A stretch of 27,419 nt of DNA from JAHZFN01 sp965149945 (lineage in GTDB: Bacteria; Bacillota; Dehalobacteriia; UBA4068; UBA4997): the NCBI GenBank assembly GCA_965149945.1, contig CBCTTQ010000026.1, positions 1 to 27,419 of the forward strand, in the 5' to 3' direction. The translations under genes were made by a program, and so were the position numbers. Positions 14,834-23,252 of this stretch are shown here, piece after piece; position 1 is the first letter of the stretch, and each line of letters starts with the position of its first letter. The notes under the pieces are model-generated. The model ran no database searches. It was given only the letters and a program-made list of their open reading frames with translations, and had not been told where the DNA came from.

Positions 14834-16285
14834 CTACTGCAATTTCCTTTGAATCATCTGGTTTACTTTGCCGGCATTGGCCTGTCCTTTGGTAGCTTTC
14901 ATGATTTGACCTACCAAATAACCAATGGCGGCTTTCTTGCCTTTTCTATAATCTTCCACCGATTTGGGATTATTGGCAATAACTTCATCGACCATTTTTT
15001 CCAGAGCGCTGTCATCACTCACCATTTCCAAACCATGATCTTTCACATATTGTTCCGGATCAATGTTTTCGGCATAAAGTACTTCAAAGATTTGTTTGGC
15101 GGTGGTTTTGTTGATTTTGCCGTCATCCACCAGTTTTACCAGTTTCCCGAGATTTTCTGCCGAGAATTGAATGTCTTCCGGTTCTCCGCCAGCCGCGTTC
15201 AACAGCCGCATACAATCTCCGTTGATGAAATTAGCGGCCGCTTTGGCATTGCCGGAATATTGAGCGGCTCCTTCAAAAATTTCCGCTAAATGACGGGAGC
15301 GTACCAACAAGTCCGCATCATATGCCGAAAGTTTCCATTCCTTGATGTAGCGAGCCTTCTTTTCATCAGGCAATTCCGGCTGACGGGCCTTGATTTCAGC
15401 AATCCACTCATCACTGATATTCATGGGCGCCAAATCCGGTTCCGGGAAATAACGATAATCGTGGGCGTTTTCCTTAGAACGCATAGCATAACCGACGCCT
15501 TTTTCATCATCCCAGCGCCGTGTTTCCTGTACCACCCGTCCACCGTCTTCCAACACATCAATCTGACGGTAAATTTCAAACTCAATGGCGCGTTCCATCG
15601 CCTTTAAAGAGTTCAAATTTTTGGTTTCCGTCCTTGTTCCTAATTCCTGAGAACCGACAGGCTTTACTGATAAATTGACATCAGCGCGCATAGAGCCTTC
15701 CTGCAGTTTGCAATCGGAAATTCCTAAATACTGGAAAATCGACCGCAACTGATTGAAATAAGCCACGGCTTCTTCCGCCGATGTCATGTCCGGTTCACTG
15801 ACAATTTCGATCAACGGTACCCCACAACGGTTAAAGTCAATCAAGGTACCGCCACCCATGGCGTCATGAATCAATTTTCCGGCGTCTTCTTCCATATGAA
15901 TTTGATGAATACGGATTTTTTTGCGACCGCCATCCTTCGTATCAATTTCTACCCAGCCGTCACGACAAATGGGCAAATACAACTGAGAAGTCTGGTATGC
16001 CTTGGGCAAGTCCGGATAAAAATAATTTTTACGATCGAATTTACACTGTTGGGTGATGGTTCCGTTAACCGCTAACCCCGCCGCGACGGCCTTTTCCAGC
16101 ACACTCTTGTTCATTACCGGCAACACGCCCGGCATCCCCGTGCAAACGGGACAGGTATGGGTATTGGGTTCCGCGCCGAATTTTGTGGAGCAGCCGCAGA
16201 AAATTTTTGTTTTGGTGTTTAATTCCACATGAATTTCCAAACCGATTACCACATCGTAACCGGTATCTTGATAACCGTTCGCCAT
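14834..16285 (-). CDS. gatB: Aspartyl/glutamyl-tRNA amidotransferase subunit B
   Basis: The subunit of GatCAB that binds mischarged Glu-tRNA(Gln) or Asp-tRNA(Asn) and phosphorylates the acyl group before amidation. The 483-residue protein starts with YDVVIGLEIHVELNTKTK, has the zinc-site cysteines in IFCGCSTKF and THTCPVCTGMPG, then KNYFYPDLPKAYQTSQ, the catalytic GGGTLIDFNRCGVPLIEIVS region, and the C-terminal YqeY-like tail used to bind tRNA. Its ATG overlaps the gatA stop in TAATG, so translation is probably coupled. Confidence 0.98.
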   Translation of the reverse strand: MANGYQDTGYDVVIGLEIHVELNTKTKIFCGCSTKFGAEPNTHTCPVCTGMPGVLPVMNKSVLEKAVAAGLAVNGTITQQCKFDRKNYFYPDLPKAYQTSQLYLPICRDGWVEIDTKDGGRKKIRIHQIHMEEDAGKLIHDAMGGGTLIDFNRCGVPLIEIVSEPDMTSAEEAVAYFNQLRSIFQYLGISDCKLQEGSMRADVNLSVKPVGSQELGTRTETKNLNSLKAMERAIEFEIYRQIDVLEDGGRVVQETRRWDDEKGVGYAMRSKENAHDYRYFPEPDLAPMNISDEWIAEIKARQPELPDEKKARYIKEWKLSAYDADLLVRSRHLAEIFEGAAQYSGNAKAAANFINGDCMRLLNAAGGEPEDIQFSAENLGKLVKLVDDGKINKTTAKQIFEVLYAENIDPEQYVKDHGLEMVSDDSALEKMVDEVIANNPKSVEDYRKGKKAAIGYLVGQIMKATKGQANAGKVNQMIQRKLQ

Positions 16286-17745
16286 TATTCCGCCTCCTTC
16301 AAAAGGGGTTTTTGGGTATGAAAGTCAGTCGCCCGTTGATAGGCGCATCCCATTTGAATCAATATCGCCTCGGCGCGAGCTTGCCCCAGAAGCTGCATCC
16401 CGATGGGCATGCCGTTTTCATCAAATCCGCAGGGCAGCGCCAGTCCGGGCAAACCCGCTAAATTCACGGACACGGTGTAAATATCGGTCAAATACATCTG
16501 CAAAGGATCGGTCAGGCTTTCTCCCAGTTTAGGCGCCGTGTTGGGCGCTACCGGCGAAAGAATAGCGTCATATCGCGAAAAAGCCTGATCAAAGGCATCC
16601 ATAATCAATGCCTTTACCTTCAGCGCTTTCTGATAATACGCGTCGTAATAGCCGGAAGACAAAGCAAAGGTACCCAACATAATGCGGCGTTTCACTTCCA
16701 AACCAAACCCTTCGGAACGAGCTGTCAAATACAAATCTTCCAAATCCTCAAACTGTTCCGGATGATATCCGTACTTAATGCCATCATAACGCGACAAATT
16801 GCTGCTGGCTTCGGCAGAGGCGATAATGTAATACGCCGGCACCGCGTATTCAATCATCGGCATGGTAAATTCTTCCACCCGCGCGCCCAATGTTTCGAAT
16901 TGACGGGCGGCAGCCAAAATCGCTTCTTTGATTTGAGGATTCAGTCCGTCGCCCAAATAGTTCATGGGCAGACCGATGATTTTTCCTTGCAGATCTTGCT
17001 GCATTACCTGGCGAAAATCAGGAACCGGTTCCCGCAAAGAGGTACTGTCTTTTTCATCATAACCGCTGATTACTTCCAAAATACCCGCGCAATCCTCCGC
17101 GCTTTTGGCACAGGGACCGATTTGATCCAAAGACGAACCATAAGCCAACAATCCGTAACGAGATACTCGTCCGTAGGTAGGTTTCATCCCGGTAATGCCG
17201 CAATAAGCGCAAGGCTGACGAATGGAACCACCCGTGTCAGAGCCCAGCGCCGCCACCGCTTCATCGGCGGCCACCGCCACCGCGGAACCGCCGGAACTGC
17301 CGCCCGGAGCCTTTCTCGTATCCCATGGATTGCGGCTGATGCCGGTATAGGAGGTTTCCGTCGTGCTGCCCATGGCAAACTCGTCCATATTGGTTTTACC
17401 CAAAATCACAGCGCCCGCCGCCTCCAGTTTTTGCATCACCGTAGCGTCATAAGGGGACAAAAAACCTTCCAGAATTTTGGAACTGGCAGTGGTCGGCATG
17501 TCGCGGGTAGCGATGTTGTCTTTCACCGCGATGGGAATCCCCGCCACCGGCGTATCCAATCCCTGATCAATGGCAGCTTGCACCGCCTCCGCTCGCCGCC
17601 GAACTTCCGGATTCAGCGCATTGTAAGCATGGTACAAGCCGTCGTATTGCTCAATCTGCCGCAGCTGAGCTTCTACCAGCTCCGACACGGAAATTTCTTT
17701 CTTTTTCAGCTTCTCGCGAAGCTGTTTCATGGTCAATTCCAGCAT
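16285..17745 (-). CDS. gatA: Aspartyl/glutamyl-tRNA amidotransferase subunit A
   Basis: The glutaminase subunit of GatCAB: it releases ammonia from glutamine and channels it to GatB. The 486-residue protein is an amidase-signature enzyme with the full Ser-cisSer-Lys triad: Lys75 (AVKDNI), Ser150 (APGGSSGGS) and Ser174 (DTGGSIRQP). The ATG at 17745 has GAGGAGG five to six bases upstream. It is 15 bases after gatC and overlaps gatB by one base, giving the compact gatCAB order found in most Firmicutes. Confidence 0.98.
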   Translation of the reverse strand: MLELTMKQLREKLKKKEISVSELVEAQLRQIEQYDGLYHAYNALNPEVRRRAEAVQAAIDQGLDTPVAGIPIAVKDNIATRDMPTTASSKILEGFLSPYDATVMQKLEAAGAVILGKTNMDEFAMGSTTETSYTGISRNPWDTRKAPGGSSGGSAVAVAADEAVAALGSDTGGSIRQPCAYCGITGMKPTYGRVSRYGLLAYGSSLDQIGPCAKSAEDCAGILEVISGYDEKDSTSLREPVPDFRQVMQQDLQGKIIGLPMNYLGDGLNPQIKEAILAAARQFETLGARVEEFTMPMIEYAVPAYYIIASAEASSNLSRYDGIKYGYHPEQFEDLEDLYLTARSEGFGLEVKRRIMLGTFALSSGYYDAYYQKALKVKALIMDAFDQAFSRYDAILSPVAPNTAPKLGESLTDPLQMYLTDIYTVSVNLAGLPGLALPCGFDENGMPIGMQLLGQARAEAILIQMGCAYQRATDFHTQKPLLKEAE

Positions 17746-17760
17746 ATTGTCCTCCTCGCC

Positions 17761-18048
17761 TTATTCCACTGTTTTCGGCACTTTGAAACAACCGTCCGCC
17801 GCGGCAATACCGTTTTTCAAAATTTCTTCCCGAGGGAAAGACGGCCGCACCACATCTTCCCGAAAAACATTCTCCACACCGAAAACATGGGTTACCGGTT
17901 CTACCTCGTCGGTATCCAGCCGGTTCAGTACATCCATATACATGAGTACCTTGGACAAATCCTGCGCCATCAGTTCTTTTTCATCTTCATTCAAGCGGAG
18001 CTTGGCTAATTCCGCCACATACTCTACCATTTTTTTATCAATCTGCAT
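17761..18048 (-). CDS. gatC: Aspartyl/glutamyl-tRNA amidotransferase subunit C
   Basis: Small subunit that wraps around GatA and GatB and stabilises the complex. The 95-residue protein is the normal length, with an N-terminal helical part (VEYVAELAKLRLNEDE) and the extended C-terminal segment containing REDVVRPSFPREEILKN. The start at 18048 is preceded by AAAGGAGG. It follows the amidohydrolase by 38 bases and is read with it. Confidence 0.95.
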   Translation of the reverse strand: MQIDKKMVEYVAELAKLRLNEDEKELMAQDLSKVLMYMDVLNRLDTDEVEPVTHVFGVENVFREDVVRPSFPREEILKNGIAAADGCFKVPKTVE

Positions 18049-18086
18049 GATATCCTCCTTTGATATCTTTTTGTTTCGGGACTTTT

Positions 18087-18920
18087 TTAATCCATGGCTT
18101 CCGCGGAAATTTCCAAAAGCCGCAATGCGTTGCGATGCGTAATATCCGCCAATTCTTCTTCCGATAATCCCATCTCCCGCAGATACACCAGAATCGCCGC
18201 CGGCGGCTGCCAGGGAGAATCACTGCCAAACAAAATCTTCTGACTGCCGTGGGCGCGAATCATCTCTTTGCAGCGCTCAGCCGGCAGAAAATCCATCGCC
18301 ATGGATGTGTCCAGAAATACATTTTTGCCGATGAGATAAGTCTCCACTTCGTCCCAACATTCCCAGCCGCCCATATGGGCCGCGATGACCTTATCGCCGC
18401 TTACATGTTCCAAAGCGCGGGCAATCCGTACCGGGCTGCTGAAAACAGGGCTGATAACCCCGGGATCTTCCCCGGCATGAATCATGACACAAAGATCCAA
18501 CTCTTCCGCCTTTTGCAAAATGGCAATGGCGCGCGGGTCGTCCATGTACAGATCCTGAAATTCCGGATGCAGCTTGATCCCCGGAAATCCCGCCTCTTTG
18601 ATCCGTTCCATTTCGTCCTCCCAATCTTCCTGAAAAGGGAACAGCCCGGCAAAGGAAATAATCGAACCGCCATAATACCGATTGATCTGGGCCGCGAAAC
18701 GGTTGATGCTCTTGGTCTGCTTGGCGCTGGTCACAACAGGCATCGCCACACTGAGGTCCACACCGTTTTCGGTCATGGAGCGGAGCAGACCTTCCACTGT
18801 ACCGTCAGCATAAACGGGATATTCCTCTCCTTGTTTGTTGACTAGTCCTTTTTCCAGCGACGCGATGGCTTTAGCCGCAATCGCGTCGGGGAAAATATGC
18901 GTATGAATATCAATTAACAT
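18087..18920 (-). CDS. Amidohydrolase 2 family (TIM-barrel) metal hydrolase
   Basis: The 277-residue protein is of the amidohydrolase-2 type (Pfam Amidohydro_2), which covers hydrolases and decarboxylases acting on small cyclic or aromatic acids. Metal motifs are visible: MLIDIHTHIFPD at the N-terminus (HxH), the histidine in FPGIKLHPEFQDLYMDD, VMIHAGEDPG, VIAAHMGG, and the aspartate in ILFGSDSPWQPP. The ATG at 18920 has GAGGAAG upstream; the frame runs on 12 codons but without a site. It is the first gene of the unit that continues with gatCAB, purC and purB. Substrate unknown; the position in front of tRNA amidation genes gives no clear hint. Confidence 0.88.
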   Translation of the reverse strand: MLIDIHTHIFPDAIAAKAIASLEKGLVNKQGEEYPVYADGTVEGLLRSMTENGVDLSVAMPVVTSAKQTKSINRFAAQINRYYGGSIISFAGLFPFQEDWEDEMERIKEAGFPGIKLHPEFQDLYMDDPRAIAILQKAEELDLCVMIHAGEDPGVISPVFSSPVRIARALEHVSGDKVIAAHMGGWECWDEVETYLIGKNVFLDTSMAMDFLPAERCKEMIRAHGSQKILFGSDSPWQPPAAILVYLREMGLSEEELADITHRNALRLLEISAEAMD

Positions 18921-19088
18921 CGTTGCTTCCTCGGTTCTTTTTTCATTAACAATCATCTATCTTTGCTCCTCGCTGCCAACCATGCATCGACTATTTCCCG
19001 CTCGGAGAAACAGAAAACAGGCCTGCGCAACCTATTCTTTCCCGCAAACCTTGTCTACAGCGATTTTCATGTGCAGATATACTTTATT

Positions 19089-19117
19089 AGTATATCACAT
19101 ATTTTACCATGATTCAA
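19089..19117 (-). promoter_or_regulatory. Promoter of the amidohydrolase-gatCAB-purCB unit
   Basis: The minus strand has TTGAAT, a 17-base spacer and TATACT at 19089-19094 preceded by TGA (extended -10). The start near 19082 leaves a leader of about 160 bases. The non-coding gap 18921-19247 otherwise shows no riboswitch or T-box I can recognise; a T/A-rich hairpin (TTCTTTT/AAAAGAA) lies near 19170. Confidence 0.7.
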
Positions 19118-19221
19118 TGGTTCCGCCCCGTTTCTTTGGCAATTCTCCCAGCTTTCCGCCGTTTTTTCTTTTGTGAAAAAGAAGAAAGGGAGGCGTTTGC
19201 TTTTCATCCCCGTTTTTATTG

Positions 19222-19241
19222 TTTGGAAACCATTTGGAAAC
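19222..19241. repeat. Short direct repeat, 11-base period
   Basis: TTTGGAAAC occurs twice (19222-19230 and 19233-19241), one helical turn apart, just after the stop of the MmcQ-like gene. It could be a protein-binding site or chance. Confidence 0.35.
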
Positions 19242-19247
19242 TTCTCC

Positions 19248-19939
19248 CTATTTTTTTGCCAACCGATAGCTATCGTCTATTCTGCGGCGGAGCTCTTCTT
19301 GGGAAACGGAGCCATCCAAAATCACAGTAGCCCAATGCTTTTTATTCATATGATATCCTCGAAAATACCGTTTGCCGTCTGCCAACCGATTCAATTCTTC
19401 CGGTTCCATGCGAATGCCCAGAATTTCCAAAGAACCCCTGTCCGGGAGTCCCAATTTTTCAGCGGCTACTACCATCAACAGCCCAAACCATTTTCGATTA
19501 TCCCGCCGCCGCCAGACGGCGTTTTCCGGGAATCTTTCCCAAAGATACTCCGCTTCACTTCCATAGGTTTTCGGCACATAATCCAAAAGCCGCTTGCTCT
19601 GTTCCCATTGGAACACATTCGGAACAAAACATCGGCAGGCAATCTCCCGTAACGCTTCCTCATATTCAGCGCGCACAGCGCCCACAAAAGTCCCCGTCGC
19701 GTTTTTCGCCAAATGCAGGGTATAAGGCTCACTCAGCGCAGGGTCGATGACTTCCGCCTGTACCGCGCCTTTTTCTGTCACAATCACCGTCAGCCAAAAA
19801 CCACTTTCTCGCAGCTGCCGCCGATAGACATACTCTTCCTCTTGCCCTGAAAACCATACGCCAAAAGTTTTTCCGCGGAAAATCGCTTCCGCTGAAACAA
19901 AACTGTCAAAAAATCCGCTGCTGTCGTTTCTTTTTTCAC
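19248..19939 (-). pseudogene. MmcQ/YjbR-family protein, split by an apparent -1 frameshift
   Basis: The C-terminal part is a clear MmcQ/YjbR (CyaY-fold) domain: YLWERFPENAVWRRRDNRKW, then GYHMNKKHWATVILDGSV and DDSYRLAKK. The 5' part begins at a GTG at 19939, with GGGAGG upstream, and reads RFSAEKLLAYGFQG before entering a frame that soon stops at 19790. The other frame holds EEEYVYRRQLRESGFWLTV and runs to the end but has no start codon of its own before a stop. Joining the frames near the GGG at 19845-19847 gives about 230 residues, with the N-terminal extension typical of longer Firmicute members. One missing G would explain it. No canonical slippery heptamer is present. Either the gene is broken or the sequence has an error. 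It starts 17 bases after the equally frameshifted neighbour. Function of the family is unknown; DNA binding is suggested for some. Confidence 0.75.
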
Positions 19940-19955
19940 GACACGCCGCCTCCCG

Positions 19956-20545
19956 TCAGTCAATTTTGCGCACAGTATATTCGCCGCAGCCTTCAATAGC
20001 CGCGCGCAATATTTCATCTGCCAGATCTCGCTCCAAATACACCTCCGCGAATCCCAACTCCGAACGAAAGATCACATCCTTTACTTCCGACAGAGCTTTG
20101 AGAGCGCTGCTGATTTTTTTCAGACAATGGTCACCGACGATGCCATCGATATAGACCGCCTTGTAATCCAAACGCTCAATTTTAAAAATGACCGGACGAG
20201 TGCCGTCCGAACAGCAGGCAATCATAATTCGATTATCATTCATCCAATCGCGCATAATGGCGCCGCCCTGAAGCGCCGTGTAAATATAGCGGCTGATAGC
20301 GTCCCATGCTTCCGAACAGTGGGCAGTTTTTCCGTACCGGCAATTCCGTCTGCCGATTCGTCTCTTTGGATAGTATCAATCCCCAAATGCCAGAAATCAT
20401 CTTCGTCCCGATATCTCGCGAAAATGTATTCATCTCCCACTTCATAACAGGGACAAGGACCGGAATTTGGATTCGCGCAATATCGTGCCTGTAATTCCGG
20501 ATAAACCTTCTTATCAATGACCGTTACTTTACATTTATACTGCAT
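19956..20545 (-). pseudogene. TIGR04076-like protein with degenerate HMA tail, apparent -1 frameshift
   Basis: The N-terminal frame starts at the ATG at 20545 (GGAGG seven bases upstream) and reads KCKVTVIDKKVYPELQARYC, then GPCPCYEVGDEYIF. A second frame continues with HCSEAWDAISRYIYTALQGG and the family hallmark IACCSDGTRPVIFKIERLD. They join between 20321 and 20331, where GGG and TTTTT runs (CCC and AAAAA in the mRNA) lie; one missing base in either restores about 196 residues. After the TIGR04076 part, about 65 residues resemble a heavy-metal-associated (HMA) ferredoxin fold: VYIDGIVGDHCLKKISSAL and later AAIEGCGEY. Only the second cysteine of the usual CxxC remains, so metal binding is doubtful. 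It lies next to a metal ATPase. Function is not known. Confidence 0.7.
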
Positions 20546-20563
20546 AGGCAAACCTCCATTTTC

Positions 20564-20579
20564 CGCGGCGACCGCCGCG
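20564..20579 (-). other. GC-rich hairpin just before a ribosome binding site
   Basis: CGCGGCG and CGCCGCG form a perfect 7-base stem with a two-base centre, a few bases upstream of the GGAGG of the TIGR04076-like gene. It may protect the 5' end or expose the site. No U-run follows. Confidence 0.4.
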
Positions 20580-20651
20580 TTTGACTTTTCTGACGCTCTT
20601 TTTAATCGACATTTTTACGTCTTTCCACAGCTCAGAAATCTTTCCATTATT

Positions 20652-20679
20652 ATCTTACTACATTTGCTAAGATTTGCAA
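20652..20679 (-). promoter_or_regulatory. Possible promoter of the TIGR04076-like and MmcQ-like genes
   Basis: The minus strand has TTGCAA, 16 bases and TAAGAT, each 4 of 6 to consensus. It is the best candidate between the ATPase terminator and the gene. The rest of the 365-base gap 20546-20910 holds the two hairpins and the terminator listed separately. Confidence 0.35.
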
Positions 20680-20713
20680 GAGGATCTATCGTTTTTTTCA
20701 AATTTTGAAAAAC

Positions 20714-20751
20714 CATAACGGCCGAGAACCTGTCAAAAGCAAACCGTTATG
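20714..20751. repeat. Inverted repeat downstream of the ATPase terminator
   Basis: CATAACGG (20714-20721) and CCGTTATG (20744-20751) are perfect inverted copies with a 22-base gap. On the minus strand the second arm is followed by GTTTTTC, so it may be a back-up terminator for the ATPase unit. Confidence 0.4.
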
Positions 20752-20792
20752 ATTCCACGATAAACCATCCCCCCTTCAAAAAAACTGCTCGT

Positions 20793-20823
20793 AAAAAAGC
20801 GACGGAAATTTCCGTCGCTTTTT
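20793..20823. terminator. Bidirectional terminator after the metal ATPase
   Basis: A 20-base perfect palindrome (GCGACGGAAA and its complement) is flanked by six As on one side and five Ts on the other, so it works on both strands. It lies about 90 bases after the ATPase stop. Confidence 0.85.
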
Positions 20824-20910
20824 ATAACATTGTTTTCATGCCCCGACTCTTTCTTTATTTTATATCCTGTCATCCATTTTGTTATTCTTGATTTTTTCGC
20901 TGTGCCGTTT

Positions 20911-22845
20911 TTACTCCGCTCGTTCCAATATTTGTTTGCTATAAGGTTCCGGGCGCAGACCCCGGTCATCGCCGTTACTTTTTTTCCATTTTAAAAGTAA
21001 CGCCGAATTGATGATAACCAACACGGATCCCGCATTATGAACCAATGCCCCCACAACGGGATTCAGAATCCCCACAATAGCCAAAATAATGGCAACAAAA
21101 TTCAAAGCCAAAGAAAAAGTCAGGTTCAGTTTGATGGTAGTCATCATCCGTTTGGCCAGCGCGAACAGATGAGGAAGTTCTTTCACCTCGTCATCCACCA
21201 GTGCGATATCCGCCGCATTAACGGCAATATCACTGCCGATACCGCCCATAGCGATACCCACCATGGATTTTTTCAGTGCCGGAGCATCGTTGATACCGTC
21301 CCCAATCATGCAAACAGGCTGATCTTTCTGCTGATACGCGTCAATAAGATTTAATTTGTCTTCCGGCAAACAGGAGGCATAAACCGAATCAATACCGAGA
21401 CGCCCCCCAATGGTCCGAGCGGCGTTTTCATGGTCTCCGGTTAACAATACCGGAAGCACGCCCAAATTTTTCAGCCGTTGAATCATCCCGGCGCTTTCTC
21501 CCCGCAGCGTGTCGGAAAGAGCAAGATAACCGGCATAAACCCCATCCACCGCCAACACAATCAAGGTACATCCTTGCCGCACGTATTGCATCATTTCAGA
21601 GGTTTGCGAAAAATCAATCTGACGATCCGCCAACAAAGCGGGATTCCCCGCTAAAATTTCTTTGCCGTCTGCCATTGCCGTCACACCTCGTCCGGGAATC
21701 ATCCTAAATTCTTCCGCGGCAAATAACGGTTCGTCTGTTTCTTGACGATAGGAACGCGTAACCGCTTTGCCCAGAGGGTGTTCTGAAAGTTGCTCCACTG
21801 ACGCCACCAATCGATACAGTTCGCTTTCCGAATAGGAAGCGACACTTTTCACAGCCACCACCTGAGGCGTTCCGTAGGTTAAGGTTCCCGTTTTATCAAA
21901 AGCCATCACCTTCACCCGTGCCAAACGCTCCAACGCGTCTCCTTCCCGCACTAAAAAGCCATGCTTAGTGGCATTGCCGATAGCAGCCATGATAGCGGTC
22001 GGCGTCGCCAGCACCAAAGCACAAGGACAAAACACAACCAAAATCGTTACGGCACGAATGATTTCACCCGTAATCAACCAGGTAAGCAACGCGGCGCTCA
22101 GGGCAATGACCACAATCCAAGTAGCCCAGCGATCCGCCAAATGCACAATTTTCGCCTTGCCCGCGTCCGCCGACTGCACCAATCGAATCATACGCTGAAT
22201 AGAGCTATCCTCGCCCACCTTCATGGCCTTCATCTCAAAAGTACCGAATTGATTGGTGGTACCGCTGGAAACCTCATCACCGACACCTTTGTCCACAGGC
22301 AGAGACTCCCCGGTCATCACCGCCTGATTAATGGAGGTCTGACCCTTTGTAATCACTCCATCTACAGGAATGCTTTCCCCGGGCAACACTCGCAGTAAAT
22401 CTCCTACCCGCACTTGGTCGGCGGGGACGATCTCTTCGCCGCCGTTTCGAATCACACGAGCGGTCTGAGGAGTCAAATGAACCAGTTTTTCAATACCGGC
22501 ACGGGCTTTAGCGACAGTCAACTCCTCCAGCAAAGAACCGATCCGCATAATCAACGCCACTTCCCCGGCGGCAAAATCCTCCCCAATGCAAACAGAAGCA
22601 ATAAGCGCCAGAGAAACCAGTACGTCCGCTTTGATATCAAAGGCCGTAATCAGTCCGATCAACGCTTCTAAAATAATCGGCACCCCGCAAAGGATAATGG
22701 CTACCCAGGCAATGTCAAAAGGCAGAAAATCCACCTTCAACAAGCTGAGCAAAAGCGCCACACCAGAAACGCAAAGAATAATAATCTCCTTTTTCGTACC
22801 GCCCAACTCCAAAAAATGTTCCACTTTTTCAATTACCGTATTCAT
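20911..22845 (-). CDS. P1B-type heavy-metal-translocating ATPase (CPC type), no N-terminal metal-binding domain
   Basis: Pumps a soft or transition metal ion across the cytoplasmic membrane using ATP. The 644-residue protein has the intramembrane CPC motif (FCPCALVLATPTAIMAAIGN) near residue 272, the phosphorylation motif DKTGTLT near 314, the actuator motif TGES, the SEHPLG histidine of P1B enzymes, and GDGINDAP near 517. The N-terminus goes straight into membrane helices with no HMA or CxxC domain. The last helix reads VHNAGSVLVIINSALLLKW, unlike the MSFSS helix of classical copper pumps, so copper is not certain; zinc, cadmium or another metal is possible. The ATG at 22845 has AAAGGAG upstream. 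Its promoter is a perfect consensus with a CsoR-like site in the spacer, and the CsoR gene lies just upstream. Confidence 0.95.
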   Translation of the reverse strand: MNTVIEKVEHFLELGGTKKEIIILCVSGVALLLSLLKVDFLPFDIAWVAIILCGVPIILEALIGLITAFDIKADVLVSLALIASVCIGEDFAAGEVALIMRIGSLLEELTVAKARAGIEKLVHLTPQTARVIRNGGEEIVPADQVRVGDLLRVLPGESIPVDGVITKGQTSINQAVMTGESLPVDKGVGDEVSSGTTNQFGTFEMKAMKVGEDSSIQRMIRLVQSADAGKAKIVHLADRWATWIVVIALSAALLTWLITGEIIRAVTILVVFCPCALVLATPTAIMAAIGNATKHGFLVREGDALERLARVKVMAFDKTGTLTYGTPQVVAVKSVASYSESELYRLVASVEQLSEHPLGKAVTRSYRQETDEPLFAAEEFRMIPGRGVTAMADGKEILAGNPALLADRQIDFSQTSEMMQYVRQGCTLIVLAVDGVYAGYLALSDTLRGESAGMIQRLKNLGVLPVLLTGDHENAARTIGGRLGIDSVYASCLPEDKLNLIDAYQQKDQPVCMIGDGINDAPALKKSMVGIAMGGIGSDIAVNAADIALVDDEVKELPHLFALAKRMMTTIKLNLTFSLALNFVAIILAIVGILNPVVGALVHNAGSVLVIINSALLLKWKKSNGDDRGLRPEPYSKQILERAE

Positions 22846-22894
22846 TATGCACTCCTTTCTTTCCCAAAGGGAACGGGTGTCTCATCACATTCCT

Positions 22895-22923
22895 ATTATA
22901 CATATGGGGGTATGGGTTGTCAA
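22895..22923 (-). promoter_or_regulatory. Consensus promoter with CsoR-type operator in the spacer, for the metal ATPase
   Basis: The minus strand has TTGACA (22918-22923), a 17-base spacer and TATAAT (22895-22900), both perfect. The spacer holds CATA-TGGGGG-TATG on the plus strand (22901-22914): inverted TATG arms around a G-run, the layout of CsoR/RcnR-family operators. A repressor there would cover both promoter elements. Transcription should start near 22888. Confidence 0.8.
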
Positions 22924-22925
22924 GG

Positions 22926-22964
22926 AGAAAAAAGAACCCGACAACGCCGAAAACGCGCTGTCGG
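22926..22964 (-). terminator. Intrinsic terminator between csoR and the ATPase gene
   Basis: On the minus strand CCGACAGCGC pairs with GGCGTTGTCGG (one G-U pair) around a short loop, followed by GTTCTTTTTT. It starts about 13 bases after the repressor stop. The ATPase therefore depends on its own promoter. Confidence 0.75.
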
Positions 22965-22976
22965 AAACTTCTCTGT

Positions 22977-23252
22977 TTATCCCATATTGGCAAAGCGTTC
23001 CACTGCTTTGGTAAAATCCTCAATGGTTTTTTCCGGATCTCCATGGGACAGACCGTCCATTACACAATGTTTGATATGCCCTTCCAAAATCACCTGTCCG
23101 CATTTATGCAAGGCGGATTTAGCCGCGTTGATCTGAGAAAGAATGTCCTCACAAGGAATATCTTCGTCAATCATCCGATCAATGGCCTGCACCTGACCGA
23201 TGATTTTTTTCAAGCGACGATGCAAATTATCGGAATCCATACATTGTCTCAT
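22977..23252 (-). CDS. csoR: CsoR/RcnR-family metal-sensing repressor
   Basis: All-helical tetrameric repressor that leaves its G-rich operator when it binds metal. The 91-residue protein has the family core RRLKKIIGQVQAIDRMI, and Cys34, His59 and Cys63 fall exactly where the Cu(I) ligands Cys-His-Cys lie in CsoR (C-x24-H-x3-C). This favours a copper-type sensor, though an extra cysteine (Cys51) and the unusual ATPase leave room for another metal. I chose the ATG at 23252, eight bases after GGAGG; the ATG six bases earlier is too near that site. It has its own strong promoter and a terminator. The gene symbol follows the ligand set and is less certain than the family. Confidence 0.88.
   Translation of the reverse strand: MRQCMDSDNLHRRLKKIIGQVQAIDRMIDEDIPCEDILSQINAAKSALHKCGQVILEGHIKHCVMDGLSHGDPEKTIEDFTKAVERFANMG

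Noticed and set aside
16762..18009. Plus-strand reading frame of 415 codons opposite gatA and gatC
   Set aside because: GatA and GatC are unmistakable on the minus strand, and the plus frame has no family motifs.
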